Shown here: positions 55,839 through 64,000 of the stretch, one piece after another
How positions within the stretch are numbered: the stretch's first letter is position 1
Layout: the number at the start of each line of letters is the position of its first letter
Assembly: GCA_900466605.1 (NCBI GenBank)
Contig: UBMU01000008.1
Span: 310,001-374,000, forward strand
Reading direction: 5' to 3'
DNA: 64,000 bases
Source: Hyphomicrobiales bacterium
GTDB taxonomy: Bacteria; Pseudomonadota; Alphaproteobacteria; Rhizobiales; Rhizobiaceae
Program-made: the position numbers and the translations under genes
Notes under the pieces: generated by a model
What the model was told of the DNA's origin: nothing
Seen by the model: only the letters and a program-made list of their open reading frames with translations
Databases searched by the model: none

Positions 55839-57320
55839 TCAGATATTGCCCATGCAGATATACTTCATCTCGAGATAGTCTTCGGCACCGTGACGGGAAC
55901 CTTCGCGGCCCAGGCCGGATTGCTTGATGCCGCCAAAGGGTGCCGTTTCCGTCGACATCAGGCCCGTGTTGATCCCGACCATGCCGTATTCCAGCGCCTC
56001 GGCAACCCGCCAGACCTTCTTCAGGTCGCCGGCGAAGAAATAGGCAGCGAGGCCGAACTCGGTATCGTTGGCCTGGGCGATCACGTCCTCGACTGTATCG
56101 AAGCGGAAGAGCGGCGCGACAGGGCCGAACGTCTCTTCGCGTGCGACCTTCATCTCGCGGGTAACGCCAGTGAGCACGGTCGGCGTGAAGAAGGTGCCAG
56201 CACCTTCGACGCGCTTGCCGCCCGTCATGATCCTGGCTCCCTTCAAAACGGCATCTGCAACATGACTTTCGACCTTTGCAAGCCCCTGCTCATCAATCAA
56301 CGGGCCGATCGTCACGCCTGCCTTGAAGCCGTCGCCGACCGCCATCGTCTCGACCTTGGCAGCAAGCTTGGCAGCAAAGGCGTCGTAGACACCAGACTGG
56401 ACATAGAGACGGTTGGCGCAGACGCAGGTCTGACCAGCATTGCGATACTTGGACGCCAACGCACCCTCGACCGCCGCATCAAGATCGGCATCGTCAAAGA
56501 CGATGAAAGGCGCGTTGCCGCCGAGCTCGAGGCTGATCTTCTTGATCTGATCGGCGCACTGGCGCATCAGAATACGGCCGACCTCGGTCGAACCGGTGAA
56601 GCTGATCTTGCGTACCTTCTCGTTGCCGCAGAGTTCCTTGCCGATTGCCGGACCGTCTTCGCCGACGATGACGTTGAAGACGCCGGCGGGGATACCAGCC
56701 TGCTCGGCAAGAACGGCGAGCGCCAGAGCCGACAGCGGCGTCTGTTCGGCCGGCTTTGAAACGACGGTGCAACCGACTGCGAGTGCCGGAGCGATCTTGC
56801 GCGTGATCATCGCAGCTGGGAAATTCCAGGGCGTGATGGTGCCGACGACGCCGACGGGCTGCTTGATGACGATCATACGCTTGTCGTTCGACGGCGCGGG
56901 AATCGTCTCGCCATAGATCCGCTTGGCTTCTTCTGCGTACCATTCGACATAGGCTGCGGCATAAAGGATCTCGCCGCGGGCCTCCGCGAAGGGCTTGCCC
57001 ATTTCGGCGGTCAGGATAGCAGCCAGCTCATCGGCATGGGCGACCATCAGGTCGAACCATTTGCGCAGGATCCCGGCGCGCTCTTTGGCAGGGAGCGCTG
57101 CCCACGCCGGCTGCGCGGCATAGGCAGCGTCGATCGCTTCCCGCGTTTCTGCGACACCCATGTCGGGCAGCGAGGCCAGGACTTCGCCAGTAGCAGGATT
57201 GCGGACATCGAAAGTCTTCGTCGCACCACCTGCTGTCCAGCTACCGTTGATGTAACCGGCATCGCGCAGGAAGGGTGAGGAGAAGGGAACGTGTTTTGTC
57301 AGTGCAGTCGTGAATGCCAT
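55839..57320 (-). CDS. gabD: NAD(P)-dependent succinate-semialdehyde dehydrogenase
   Basis: GabD oxidises succinate semialdehyde to succinate, the second step of GABA use. The 493-residue aldehyde dehydrogenase has TPWNFPAAMITRKIAPALAVGC, the FTGSTEVGR NAD motif, ELGGNAPFIVFDDAD with the general-base glutamate, and the catalytic cysteine in RNAGQTCVCANRLYV. It follows gabT by 35 bases on the same strand. The pairing with gabT makes succinate semialdehyde the probable substrate. Confidence 0.93.
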   Translation of the reverse strand: MAFTTALTKHVPFSSPFLRDAGYINGSWTAGGATKTFDVRNPATGEVLASLPDMGVAETREAIDAAYAAQPAWAALPAKERAGILRKWFDLMVAHADELAAILTAEMGKPFAEARGEILYAAAYVEWYAEEAKRIYGETIPAPSNDKRMIVIKQPVGVVGTITPWNFPAAMITRKIAPALAVGCTVVSKPAEQTPLSALALAVLAEQAGIPAGVFNVIVGEDGPAIGKELCGNEKVRKISFTGSTEVGRILMRQCADQIKKISLELGGNAPFIVFDDADLDAAVEGALASKYRNAGQTCVCANRLYVQSGVYDAFAAKLAAKVETMAVGDGFKAGVTIGPLIDEQGLAKVESHVADAVLKGARIMTGGKRVEGAGTFFTPTVLTGVTREMKVAREETFGPVAPLFRFDTVEDVIAQANDTEFGLAAYFFAGDLKKVWRVAEALEYGMVGINTGLMSTETAPFGGIKQSGLGREGSRHGAEDYLEMKYICMGNI

Positions 57321-57355
57321 GTCATGTAACTCCGGGACAGAGCGGGCCAGCGAGC

Positions 57356-58633
57356 CTACTTGCCACTTGCTTCAAGGATCGAGGTCTCCAGAATGTCGAG
57401 CGCTTCACCGAAGACACTATCCTGGATCGTGATTGGCGCGAGGAAGCGGATGACGTTTCCATGGACGCCGCAGGTCAGGAGAATCAGGCCCTTCTCAAGC
57501 GCGATCAGGCGAACCTTATTGGCGAAATCGGCACTCGGCAGCTTCGTCGTTCTGTCGTTGAATTCGACGGCATTCATGAAGCCAGGGCCACGGATATCAA
57601 CGATCTCTGGGGCCTTTTCGCGCAGCGATTCCAGACGCTGCTTCAAGCGGTTACCGAGCTGATTGGCGCGATTACAAAGATCTTCATCCTTAATGACATC
57701 GAGAACCGCGTGGGCGGCGGCGATGCCAAGCGGATTGCCGCCGTAGGTGCCGCCGAGGCCGCCAGGCCCAGGCGCATCCATGATCTCGGCGCGGCCGGTG
57801 ACGGCCGCCAGCGGGAATCCACCGGCAAGGCTCTTTGCCATCGTCATCAGGTCGGGCGCGACCTCGTGCTGGTCCATCGCGAACATCGTGCCGGTTCGGG
57901 CGAAGCCCGTCTGGACTTCATCGGCAATCAACAGGATGCCGTGCTGGTCGCAGAGTTCGCGCAGTGCTTTCATGAAGGACGTCGGCGCTGCATAGAAACC
58001 GCCCTCACCCTGCACCGGCTCAATGATGATTGCGGCAACACGCTGCGGATCGACATCGGCGGCAAACAGCTTCTTCAACGCGGCCAGCGACTGATCTGCC
58101 GTCACGCCATGGAGCTCAACCGGGAACGGCACGTGAAAGACGTCGCCCGGCATTGCACCGAAACCTACCTTGTAGGGCACGACCTTGCCGGTCAAAGCCA
58201 TGCCCATGAAGGTGCGGCCGTGGAAGCCACCACCGAAGGCGATGACGGCGGAGCGACCGGTTGCGGCACGCGCGATCTTCACGGCGTTCTCGACGGCTTC
58301 GGCGCCGGTCGTAACGAAGATCGTCTTCTTGGCGAAGTTACCGGGCGTCAGCGTGTTCAGACGCTCGGCAAGGTGCACGTAGTTTTCGTAGGGGACGACC
58401 TGATGGCAGGTGTGGGTGAAGTGATCGAGCTGTTCCTTGACGGCCGCAATCACCCGCGGGTGGCGATGACCGGTATTGAGAACCGCGATACCGGCCGCAA
58501 AGTCGATATAGCGGCGGCCTTCCTTGTCCCAGATTTCGGCATTCTCAGCACGATCGGCATAGATCTGCGTTGTCATGCCAACGCCGCGGGAAATCGCTGC
58601 ATTCTTCCGGTCTGTAAGGGTGGTCGCGGTCAT
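57356..58633 (-). CDS. gabT: 4-aminobutyrate aminotransferase
   Basis: GabT transfers the amino group of GABA to 2-oxoglutarate to give succinate semialdehyde and glutamate. The 425-residue class III PLP enzyme has VTTGAEAVENAVKIARAATGR, IADEVQTGFARTGTMFAM with the PLP-binding aspartate, and the PLP lysine at 267 (MTMAKSLAGGFPLAAV). ATG 58633 has AGGA eight bases upstream and gives the usual length. It is upstream of gabD in one operon and divergent from a MerR/XRE/cupin regulator. Confidence 0.94.
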   Translation of the reverse strand: MTATTLTDRKNAAISRGVGMTTQIYADRAENAEIWDKEGRRYIDFAAGIAVLNTGHRHPRVIAAVKEQLDHFTHTCHQVVPYENYVHLAERLNTLTPGNFAKKTIFVTTGAEAVENAVKIARAATGRSAVIAFGGGFHGRTFMGMALTGKVVPYKVGFGAMPGDVFHVPFPVELHGVTADQSLAALKKLFAADVDPQRVAAIIIEPVQGEGGFYAAPTSFMKALRELCDQHGILLIADEVQTGFARTGTMFAMDQHEVAPDLMTMAKSLAGGFPLAAVTGRAEIMDAPGPGGLGGTYGGNPLGIAAAHAVLDVIKDEDLCNRANQLGNRLKQRLESLREKAPEIVDIRGPGFMNAVEFNDRTTKLPSADFANKVRLIALEKGLILLTCGVHGNVIRFLAPITIQDSVFGEALDILETSILEASGK

Positions 58634-58824
58634 CGGTGCGGTCCTGCTCTGGAATGGATCGGAACTATCTTGCATAACTTCGGCAAGAGATGTAGAAAAT
58701 TCCTACATTTTTCCTGCAAGAAATCAAGCGGCATTTTCCACTTCAAACCGTCGTCGTTTTCGGCGATGGTCGCGGAAGAAAACGAGGGCCGGCAAGGCCT
58801 CAACGAACCGGGAATATTTGGCTT

Positions 58825-59631
58825 ATGAGCAATGGAACGCCCGTGCGCTACAAGGTGGCGGAGGCGGCAAAATCGGCGGGCGTTTCCGCGTCAACCTTAC
58901 GACTTTGGGAAAGCCAGGGTCTCGTCGTTCCGGATCGGTCGGAAACCGGACACCGGCAATACAGCGCCGAAGACGTAGCGCGAATAAAGAAGATAGCATG
59001 GTATCGAACCGAGCGTGGGCTCAATCCGGCCGCCATTCGCGAGGCGCTGGAAAGCGAGGAGCCATCGGAAATTTCGGAAGTATCTGACTCTTCGGATCTC
59101 GGGCGGCGGCTGCGCAGCCTGCGTCATGGTGCGGGTAAGACGCTGGACCAAGTCGCGGGTGATATCGGTATTGCTGCATCGACGCTGTCGACGCTCGAGC
59201 GCACGTCGCAGGGCGTGAGCTTCAAGACACTTCACGACCTTGCGGAATATTATGGCACCACCGTTTCTCGCCTGTCCGGAGAGGAACGCGACGACGCGCC
59301 CGAGATAGTTCGCTCCGGCACCTGGCGCACGTGGCCGGAAACGACGCCCGGCGTCACCGTGCAGCTTCTGGCGGAGGGCCGCACGATGATGGATTGTCAC
59401 CGCTTCGTGCTCGCGCCGGGCGCGGCGAGCGAAGGCGCTTATCGTCACGAGGGTGAGGAGTTCATGCACGTGCTCTCGGGACGGTTGGAACTGGTTCTCG
59501 ATTCCGACCAGTTCTTTGACCTTGGACCCGGCGATTCGCTCTACTTTGAGAGCCGCCGCTACCACTCCTGGCGCAACCGTCACGACGGTGAAACCATCCT
59601 CATCTGGATCAATACGCCGCCGACATTCTGA
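58825..59631 (+). CDS. MerR / XRE / cupin three-domain regulator, divergent from gabTD
   Basis: This 268-residue protein joins a MerR-like winged helix (about 1-75: YKVAEAAKSAGVSASTLRLWESQGLV), an XRE-type helix-turn-helix (about 90-150: RRLRSLRHGAGKTLDQVAGDIGIAASTLSTLERTSQG) and a C-terminal cupin (about 185-268: EGAYRHEGEEFMHVLSGRLELVL). Two DNA-binding domains in one chain are unusual. Its position 191 bases from and divergent to gabT makes it the likely regulator of GABA use. The cupin may bind a small ligand or a metal through its histidine and glutamates. Confidence 0.85.
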   Translation: MSNGTPVRYKVAEAAKSAGVSASTLRLWESQGLVVPDRSETGHRQYSAEDVARIKKIAWYRTERGLNPAAIREALESEEPSEISEVSDSSDLGRRLRSLRHGAGKTLDQVAGDIGIAASTLSTLERTSQGVSFKTLHDLAEYYGTTVSRLSGEERDDAPEIVRSGTWRTWPETTPGVTVQLLAEGRTMMDCHRFVLAPGAASEGAYRHEGEEFMHVLSGRLELVLDSDQFFDLGPGDSLYFESRRYHSWRNRHDGETILIWINTPPTF

Positions 59632-59704
59632 GCCTCGGCCGTATCGCCCGACATGGCTTTGCGCTATAGCGCACAAGTGACAGTTTGAGTGAGAGACAAG
59701 ATCG

Positions 59705-60328
59705 ATGGCAGCCACCATACGTTACCATGAAGGTGATATTTCCGCGGCAGACGCCGCCCGCTACGCCGGAGCGATAGCCATTGACACGGAGACGTTGGGC
59801 CTCGTGCCGCGCCGCGACCGCCTGTGCGTGGTGCAACTCTCACCTGGCGACGGCACGGCCGACGTTATCCGCATCGCTGCCGGCCAAAAGGAAGCGCCGA
59901 ACCTCGTAGCACTGCTTGCCAACGGGCAACAGAAGATTTTCCACTACGGCCGCTTTGACATCGCCGTTCTGTTCCACACCTTCGGGGTCACCACCCGGCC
60001 CGTCTTCTGCACCAAGATTGCCTCGCGCCTCAGCCGCACCTATACTGATCGGCACGGCCTCAAAGACAACCTCAAGGAAATGCTCGAGGTCGATATTTCC
60101 AAGGCACAGCAATCCTCCGACTGGGCGGCCGCAACGCTGTCTCAGGCGCAGCTCGAATATGCCGCCTCCGACGTGCTCTACCTGCACGCGCTGCGCGACA
60201 AGCTGACCGAGCGGCTGGTGCGCGACGGGCGCATCGATCACGCCAACGCCTGCTTCGAATTCCTTCCGACACGCGCCAAGCTCGACCTGCTCGGTTGGGA
60301 AGAGGCCGATATCTTCGCTCACAGCTAG
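59705..60328 (+). CDS. nrnC: NrnC-type nano-RNase (short RNase D-like 3'-5' exonuclease)
   Basis: This 207-residue protein is a lone DEDD exonuclease domain without HRDC domains. Acidic residues are in AIDTETLGL, FHYGRFDIAVLF and the C-terminal YAASDVLYLHAL. The opening RRDRLCVVQLSPGDGTADVI and overall length match alphaproteobacterial NrnC, which degrades two-base RNAs where Orn is missing. Databases often name such proteins RNase D; true RNase D is longer. NrnC is favoured. Confidence 0.85.
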   Translation: MAATIRYHEGDISAADAARYAGAIAIDTETLGLVPRRDRLCVVQLSPGDGTADVIRIAAGQKEAPNLVALLANGQQKIFHYGRFDIAVLFHTFGVTTRPVFCTKIASRLSRTYTDRHGLKDNLKEMLEVDISKAQQSSDWAAATLSQAQLEYAASDVLYLHALRDKLTERLVRDGRIDHANACFEFLPTRAKLDLLGWEEADIFAHS

Positions 60329-60380
60329 CACGCTCCTGGATTACACAGACCAGACGGGCACGGCCATCCGCGCGCCGGCG

Positions 60381-60396
60381 TTAGCGATTCATTAAC
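60381..60396 (+). promoter_or_regulatory. Near-consensus CtrA-type box upstream of the acidic protein gene
   Basis: TTAG-CGATTCA-TTAAC differs from the TTAA-N7-TTAAC pattern by one base and lies about 160 bases before the gene. It is also part of a GCGTTA-N9-TAACGC inverted repeat (60379-60399), so another regulator is possible. Confidence 0.35.
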
Positions 60397-60553
60397 GCCA
60401 CTTCGTTAGATTATTTACCAATTTTTATGCATTCGACGGCGCAATGAAGCGCCACTTCGGACAGACAGAACTGCCGAGGAATGCGACGGGCCGGATGAGC
60501 ACGGCCTTCTTGTAACCTGCTTTCATCGCACTTTACGAAAGAAGGAGCATGCC

Positions 60554-62101
60554 ATGTTGACTCCGGTTCGTGCAGCGTCAAATGCAAGTCTTTCCACCCA
60601 GAGCCAGACTGCGGCGGTGAGCACCGACGGCCTGGTGCGCGCTGCGAGCGCCGTTGTTCCCGTGCAACAGATTCAGGGTGCGGATCTCAATTCCTCCGTT
60701 GCGGGCAAGCTCAACATTCTCTTGCTGGCTGTGCGTGCACGCATGGTCGATGCCCTTCTCGATGTGCTCAATGCCGCCGGCGAGGCGCTTTCCATCCCAC
60801 GCGAAGACGACGAGACCGATCTCGCGTTTGCCTCCCGTCTGGCGGCTGCGATCCAGAAGCTGCCACCCGCAAAGATTGAGCAAATCGAGCGCCAGCTCGC
60901 GATGCAAGGTCGTGCGGTTCCGCTTCGGCTGCTTGCAGAAGCACTCCGAAATCCGGCTGGACCGGAGGCTGCTCGCATAGCCACCTATCTTGAAACCATC
61001 CGCTACAAGGATCGCGATCTGGCGACCCGCGCCGTTGTTCGCTCCTATGGGCAGAACGATTCCTCGCCGATGCGCCAGGAGCATCGAAGTGAAATCAGCA
61101 TACATCGGGACAATCTGGCCGGAACGGCACGGGCTCCGCTCCCGACCAAGCAGGAACCGGAAGCTGCAAAGCCGCAGACGATGCTGGCAGCCGCAGCTTA
61201 TATCGATGCCGATGAAGAGCGCGCCCAACTCGCCGACGGGGCTGCAGCCGCTGACGAGACGGCCCCAAGCCCGACCGTGGAAATAGTTGCCGAGGAGACG
61301 CTCGCCGAGCCAAGCCAGGACCCGCAGGAGAGCGCACCACCCGAGGAAGCTGCGGATTCCGCACACCAGACCGCGCAAACCGAGACCCCTCGATCGGCGT
61401 CCAGGGGCGATCCCATCATTCCGAAGAACTGGCCGGCGATACCGGCGTCGCTTTCGAACGATACGACGAAAATGATTGTTGCAATCATCGAGGATCAGGA
61501 AGCCGAAGGGTTGCTGGAAGCTGGCACACCCGATCCCGCAGTTGAGATTGACATCATCCTCGACGAGACGCTCCTTGCGGATCTGCCCAAAGAATTGACC
61601 ACACTGCCGGACGGGCACTCGCTGGTGGATGGCCTGGCGCGCCAATCGTCCCCGGTTGCACAGCAGCCTGAAGCCGAAACTGGCAGCGCAGCTGCGGCAA
61701 GGCACCCCGCGCCGGAGGCGCCGCCGCCATTGGTGGTGCAGCAGGCAATCGACGAAACCTATGTGCCGGTGCTGATGAAGATCGTCGAGGGTGTGCCATA
61801 CGCGATGCAGCCTTACGAATTTTCGAAGGACGAGGCCGACGACAGCGGCGCCCGCGAGATGTACCGCGAAGACCACAACGGAGGCGAGCAGCAGGAGCCG
61901 GAGGAGGAAGAGCAGCAGCGCAAGCCGTCGAACGAGGACGAGATGGATATCCTGGTAGACAGCGATGCCGCCGCCATGGCCGCTCGGGAAAGCCAGATCA
62001 GGGCTGGAACGCCGCCGCACCGCCCCTCACCAGCCCTGCCCATCGCTGCAAATACGGATGAGGCCTATCTGCTCTACCGGAGCAAAGTCGACTGGGAATA
62101 G
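60554..62101 (+). CDS. Acidic, low-complexity protein of unknown function
   Basis: The 515-residue protein has a predicted helical N-terminal domain (about 45-170: AGKLNILLLAVRARMVDALLDVLNAAGEAL and IEQIERQLAMQGRAVPLRLLAEALRNP). A long acidic, proline- and glutamine-rich central region follows with many Glu, Asp and Ala. The C-terminus is charged, with EQQEPEEEEQQRKPSNEDE and a final SKVDWE. No signal peptide, membrane helix or catalytic motif is seen. I do not recognise the family. AAGGAG precedes the ATG. A strong bidirectional terminator follows, so it is a single-gene unit. Confidence 0.75.
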   Translation: MLTPVRAASNASLSTQSQTAAVSTDGLVRAASAVVPVQQIQGADLNSSVAGKLNILLLAVRARMVDALLDVLNAAGEALSIPREDDETDLAFASRLAAAIQKLPPAKIEQIERQLAMQGRAVPLRLLAEALRNPAGPEAARIATYLETIRYKDRDLATRAVVRSYGQNDSSPMRQEHRSEISIHRDNLAGTARAPLPTKQEPEAAKPQTMLAAAAYIDADEERAQLADGAAAADETAPSPTVEIVAEETLAEPSQDPQESAPPEEAADSAHQTAQTETPRSASRGDPIIPKNWPAIPASLSNDTTKMIVAIIEDQEAEGLLEAGTPDPAVEIDIILDETLLADLPKELTTLPDGHSLVDGLARQSSPVAQQPEAETGSAAAARHPAPEAPPPLVVQQAIDETYVPVLMKIVEGVPYAMQPYEFSKDEADDSGAREMYREDHNGGEQQEPEEEEQQRKPSNEDEMDILVDSDAAAMAARESQIRAGTPPHRPSPALPIAANTDEAYLLYRSKVDWE

Positions 62102-62133
62102 GACCCCGAACGCCAGAATGGCAATACAGAAAC

Positions 62134-62168
62134 AAAGAACCCGCCGGATCGCTCCGGCGGGTTCTTTT
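62134..62168. terminator. Bidirectional terminator between the acidic protein gene and rpsA
   Basis: AAAGAACCCGCCGGA-TCGC-TCCGGCGGGTTCTTT forms a 15-bp perfect stem with a 4-base loop. It is followed on plus by TGTTCTTC and on minus by GTTTCTG, and the stem ends are A/T-rich. It can end both convergent transcription units. Confidence 0.85.
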
Positions 62169-62192
62169 GTTCTTCAAGCCTGAGGCTGGCGA

Positions 62193-63896
62193 TTATTCGC
62201 CGCCGCGGTTCTTCAGAGCCGCGCCGAGGATATCGCCGAGCGAAGCGCCCGAGTCGGACGAACCGAACTGAGCAACAGCTTCCTTCTCTTCTGCGATTTC
62301 CAGAGCCTTGATGGACAGCATGATCTTGCGGTCCTTCTTGGAGAAGTTGGTGACGCGGGCGTCAACAACCTGGCCAACCGAGAAGCGTTCCGGACGCTGC
62401 TCGTCGCGGTCTCGCGACAGGTCTGCACGACGGATGAACGAGGTGATGTCTTCGTGATCGACGAGCTTCACTTCGATACCGCCATCGTTGACCGCGATAA
62501 CTTCGCAGGAAACGACTGCATTCTTGCGCAGGTCGCCGGAAGCGGCTGCTTCGCCGACAGCGTCCTTGCCGAGCTGCTTGATGCCGAGCGAGATGCGCTC
62601 CTTTTCGACGTCCACATCGAGAACGACAGCCTTGACGACGTCACCCTTGTTGAACTCTTCGATGACCTGTTCGCCCGGACGGTTCCAGTCGAGGTCGGAG
62701 AGGTGCACCATGCCGTCAACGTCGCCGTCGAGGCCGATGAACAGGCCGAACTCGGTCTTGTTCTTGACTTCGCCTTCGACTTCAGCGCCGGCCGGATGGT
62801 TGCGAGCGAATGCCGCCCACGGATTTTCCAGCGTCTGCTTGAGGCCGAGCGAAATACGACGCTTGGACGGATCGACTTCGAGAACGACTACTTCGACTTC
62901 CTGGCTCGTGGACAGGATCTTGCCGGGGTGTACGTTCTTCTTGGTCCAGGACATTTCCGAGATGTGGATCAGGCCTTCGATGCCCGGCTCCAGCTCGACG
63001 AACGCACCGTAGTCGGTGATGTTCGTGACGGTACCGGAGATCTTCTTGCCTTCCGGATACTTGGCCTGGATGCCATCCCACGGATCCGACTCGAGCTGCT
63101 TCATGCCGAGCGAGATGCGGTGGGTTTCCTGGTTGATGCGGATGATCTGAACCTTGACCTGCTGGCCAATGGACAGGATTTCCGACGGATGGTTCACACG
63201 GCGCCATGCCATGTCGGTGACGTGCAGCAGGCCGTCGATGCCGCCGAGGTCAACGAACGCACCGTAATCGGTGATGTTCTTGACGACGCCGTCAACAACC
63301 TGGCCTTCTTCGAGGTTTTGAACGATTTCAGAACGCTGCTCGGCACGGGATTCTTCCAGAACCGTACGGCGCGATACGACGATGTTGCCGCGACGCTTGT
63401 CCATCTTGAGGATTTCGAAGGGCTGCGGGTTGTGCATCAGCGGAGTGACGTCGCGGATCGGGCGGATGTCGACCTGCGAACGCGGCAGGAAGGCAATCGC
63501 GCCGTCGAGGTCAACCGTGAAGCCGCCCTTGACCTGGTTGAAGATGACGCCTTCAACGCGCTCGCCAGCTTCGAACTTGGCTTCGAGCTTGACCCAGCTT
63601 TCTTCGCGGCGAGCCTTCTCGCGCGACAGAACAGCTTCGCCGAGAGCGTTTTCGATGCGCTCAACGTAAACTTCGACTTCGTCGCCGACCTTGAGCGAGC
63701 CGTCCTTGGCCTTGGCGCCGAATTCCTTCAGCAGAATGCGACCTTCGACCTTGAGGCCGACATCGACAACGGCGGAGTCCTTCTCGATTGCCGTTACGAT
63801 GCCCTTGGTGACATAGCCTTCAGCCAGATCGTGCTTGGCAAAGGATTCTTCGAGAAGGGCCGCGAAATCTTCGCGAGAGGGAGTAGCTACTGACAT
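62193..63896 (-). CDS. rpsA: 30S ribosomal protein S1
   Basis: S1 binds mRNA and helps the 30S subunit start translation. The 567-residue protein has six S1 RNA-binding repeats in order from about residue 25 to 535, recognisable by recurring segments such as ITDYGAFVDLGGIDGLLHVTDMAWRR and ITDYGAFVELEPGIEGLIHISEMSW. ATG 63896 (MSVATPSREDFAALLEES) has AGGAG six bases upstream; a longer frame to 63989 runs through the leader. Its antisense strand is open over most of its length because of codon bias; that frame is not a gene. Confidence 0.97.
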   Translation of the reverse strand: MSVATPSREDFAALLEESFAKHDLAEGYVTKGIVTAIEKDSAVVDVGLKVEGRILLKEFGAKAKDGSLKVGDEVEVYVERIENALGEAVLSREKARREESWVKLEAKFEAGERVEGVIFNQVKGGFTVDLDGAIAFLPRSQVDIRPIRDVTPLMHNPQPFEILKMDKRRGNIVVSRRTVLEESRAEQRSEIVQNLEEGQVVDGVVKNITDYGAFVDLGGIDGLLHVTDMAWRRVNHPSEILSIGQQVKVQIIRINQETHRISLGMKQLESDPWDGIQAKYPEGKKISGTVTNITDYGAFVELEPGIEGLIHISEMSWTKKNVHPGKILSTSQEVEVVVLEVDPSKRRISLGLKQTLENPWAAFARNHPAGAEVEGEVKNKTEFGLFIGLDGDVDGMVHLSDLDWNRPGEQVIEEFNKGDVVKAVVLDVDVEKERISLGIKQLGKDAVGEAAASGDLRKNAVVSCEVIAVNDGGIEVKLVDHEDITSFIRRADLSRDRDEQRPERFSVGQVVDARVTNFSKKDRKIMLSIKALEIAEEKEAVAQFGSSDSGASLGDILGAALKNRGGE

Positions 63897-64000
63897 GTAA
63901 TCTCCTGCATATCCGAATCCGGATACGTATGCGCCGGTTGGTTCGTGTTGAACGGGCCTGAACCCAGTCCGCCTCCTATCGGGAAGCAATCCGGCGCTTG

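Noticed and set aside
57314-58828. 504-codon open frame on plus opposite gabT
   Set aside because: It is antisense to gabT and the gabT promoter; no start signal.
62454-63893. 479-codon open frame on plus opposite rpsA
   Set aside because: It is antisense to the S1 repeats and repeats with their period; no family pattern.

Overview
The window is GC-rich chromosomal DNA from an alphaproteobacterium, most likely Rhizobiaceae (Rhizobium or a close relative). Support for this comes from the 567-residue six-domain ribosomal protein S1, an NrnC-type nano-RNase, a CtrA-type box in the pilus locus, a BA14K-like protein, a rhizobial intergenic palindromic repeat, and many ABC transporter and oxidoreductase operons with twin-arginine sugar-binding proteins. 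No insertion sequence, phage or CRISPR array was seen.

Layout. 1-5.4 kb holds nucleoside salvage: deoC (cut by the window edge) and deoA on plus, and deoB-add-upp on minus, with a retropepsin-like protease gene between. 5.5-17.9 kb is a complete Tad/Flp pilus locus. Two TadE-like pseudopilins and a secretin-N-domain protein read leftward; pilA, cpaA-F, tadB and tadC read rightward. A LysE exporter and the leftward tadD follow. 18.1-20.8 kb has an M17 aminopeptidase, a MarR regulator and an NlpC/P60 hydrolase. 20.8-27.7 kb is a minus-strand peptide/amide module: P1 peptidase, LysR, dipeptide-type ABC transporter and amidase. 27.8-35.2 kb is mixed: a 975-residue kinase / M23-like / aminotransferase fusion, purU, tRNA-Leu(CAG), a BA14K-like protein, a SelT/W/H-type protein and a class I amidotransferase.

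35.3-54.8 kb is sugar and uronate accessory metabolism. A LacI-controlled group (orphan sugar-binding protein, DUF2264 protein, 2-hydroxyacid dehydrogenase) lies next to a TetR gene. The TetR gene is flanked by an oxidoreductase and a full CUT1 sugar ABC operon. Further on are a choline-kinase-like gene with a dimethylglycine-dehydrogenase-like gene, then uxaC-uxuB. Related 16-bp inverted repeats lie upstream of the oxidoreductase, the ABC operon and uxaC-uxuB, which suggests one TetR regulon linking import to hexuronate breakdown.

55-64 kb holds slyX, a PACE-family efflux gene whose leader contains two ACGA-loop hairpins matching the guanidine-II (mini-ykkC) riboswitch pattern, gabT-gabD with a divergent MerR/XRE/cupin regulator, nrnC, an acidic protein of unknown function, and rpsA.

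The observations most worth following are the putative guanidine-II riboswitch on a PACE transporter, the inferred three-site TetR/uronate regulon, and the kinase-aminotransferase fusion. Functional statements are inferred from sequence reading only; no database search was run.
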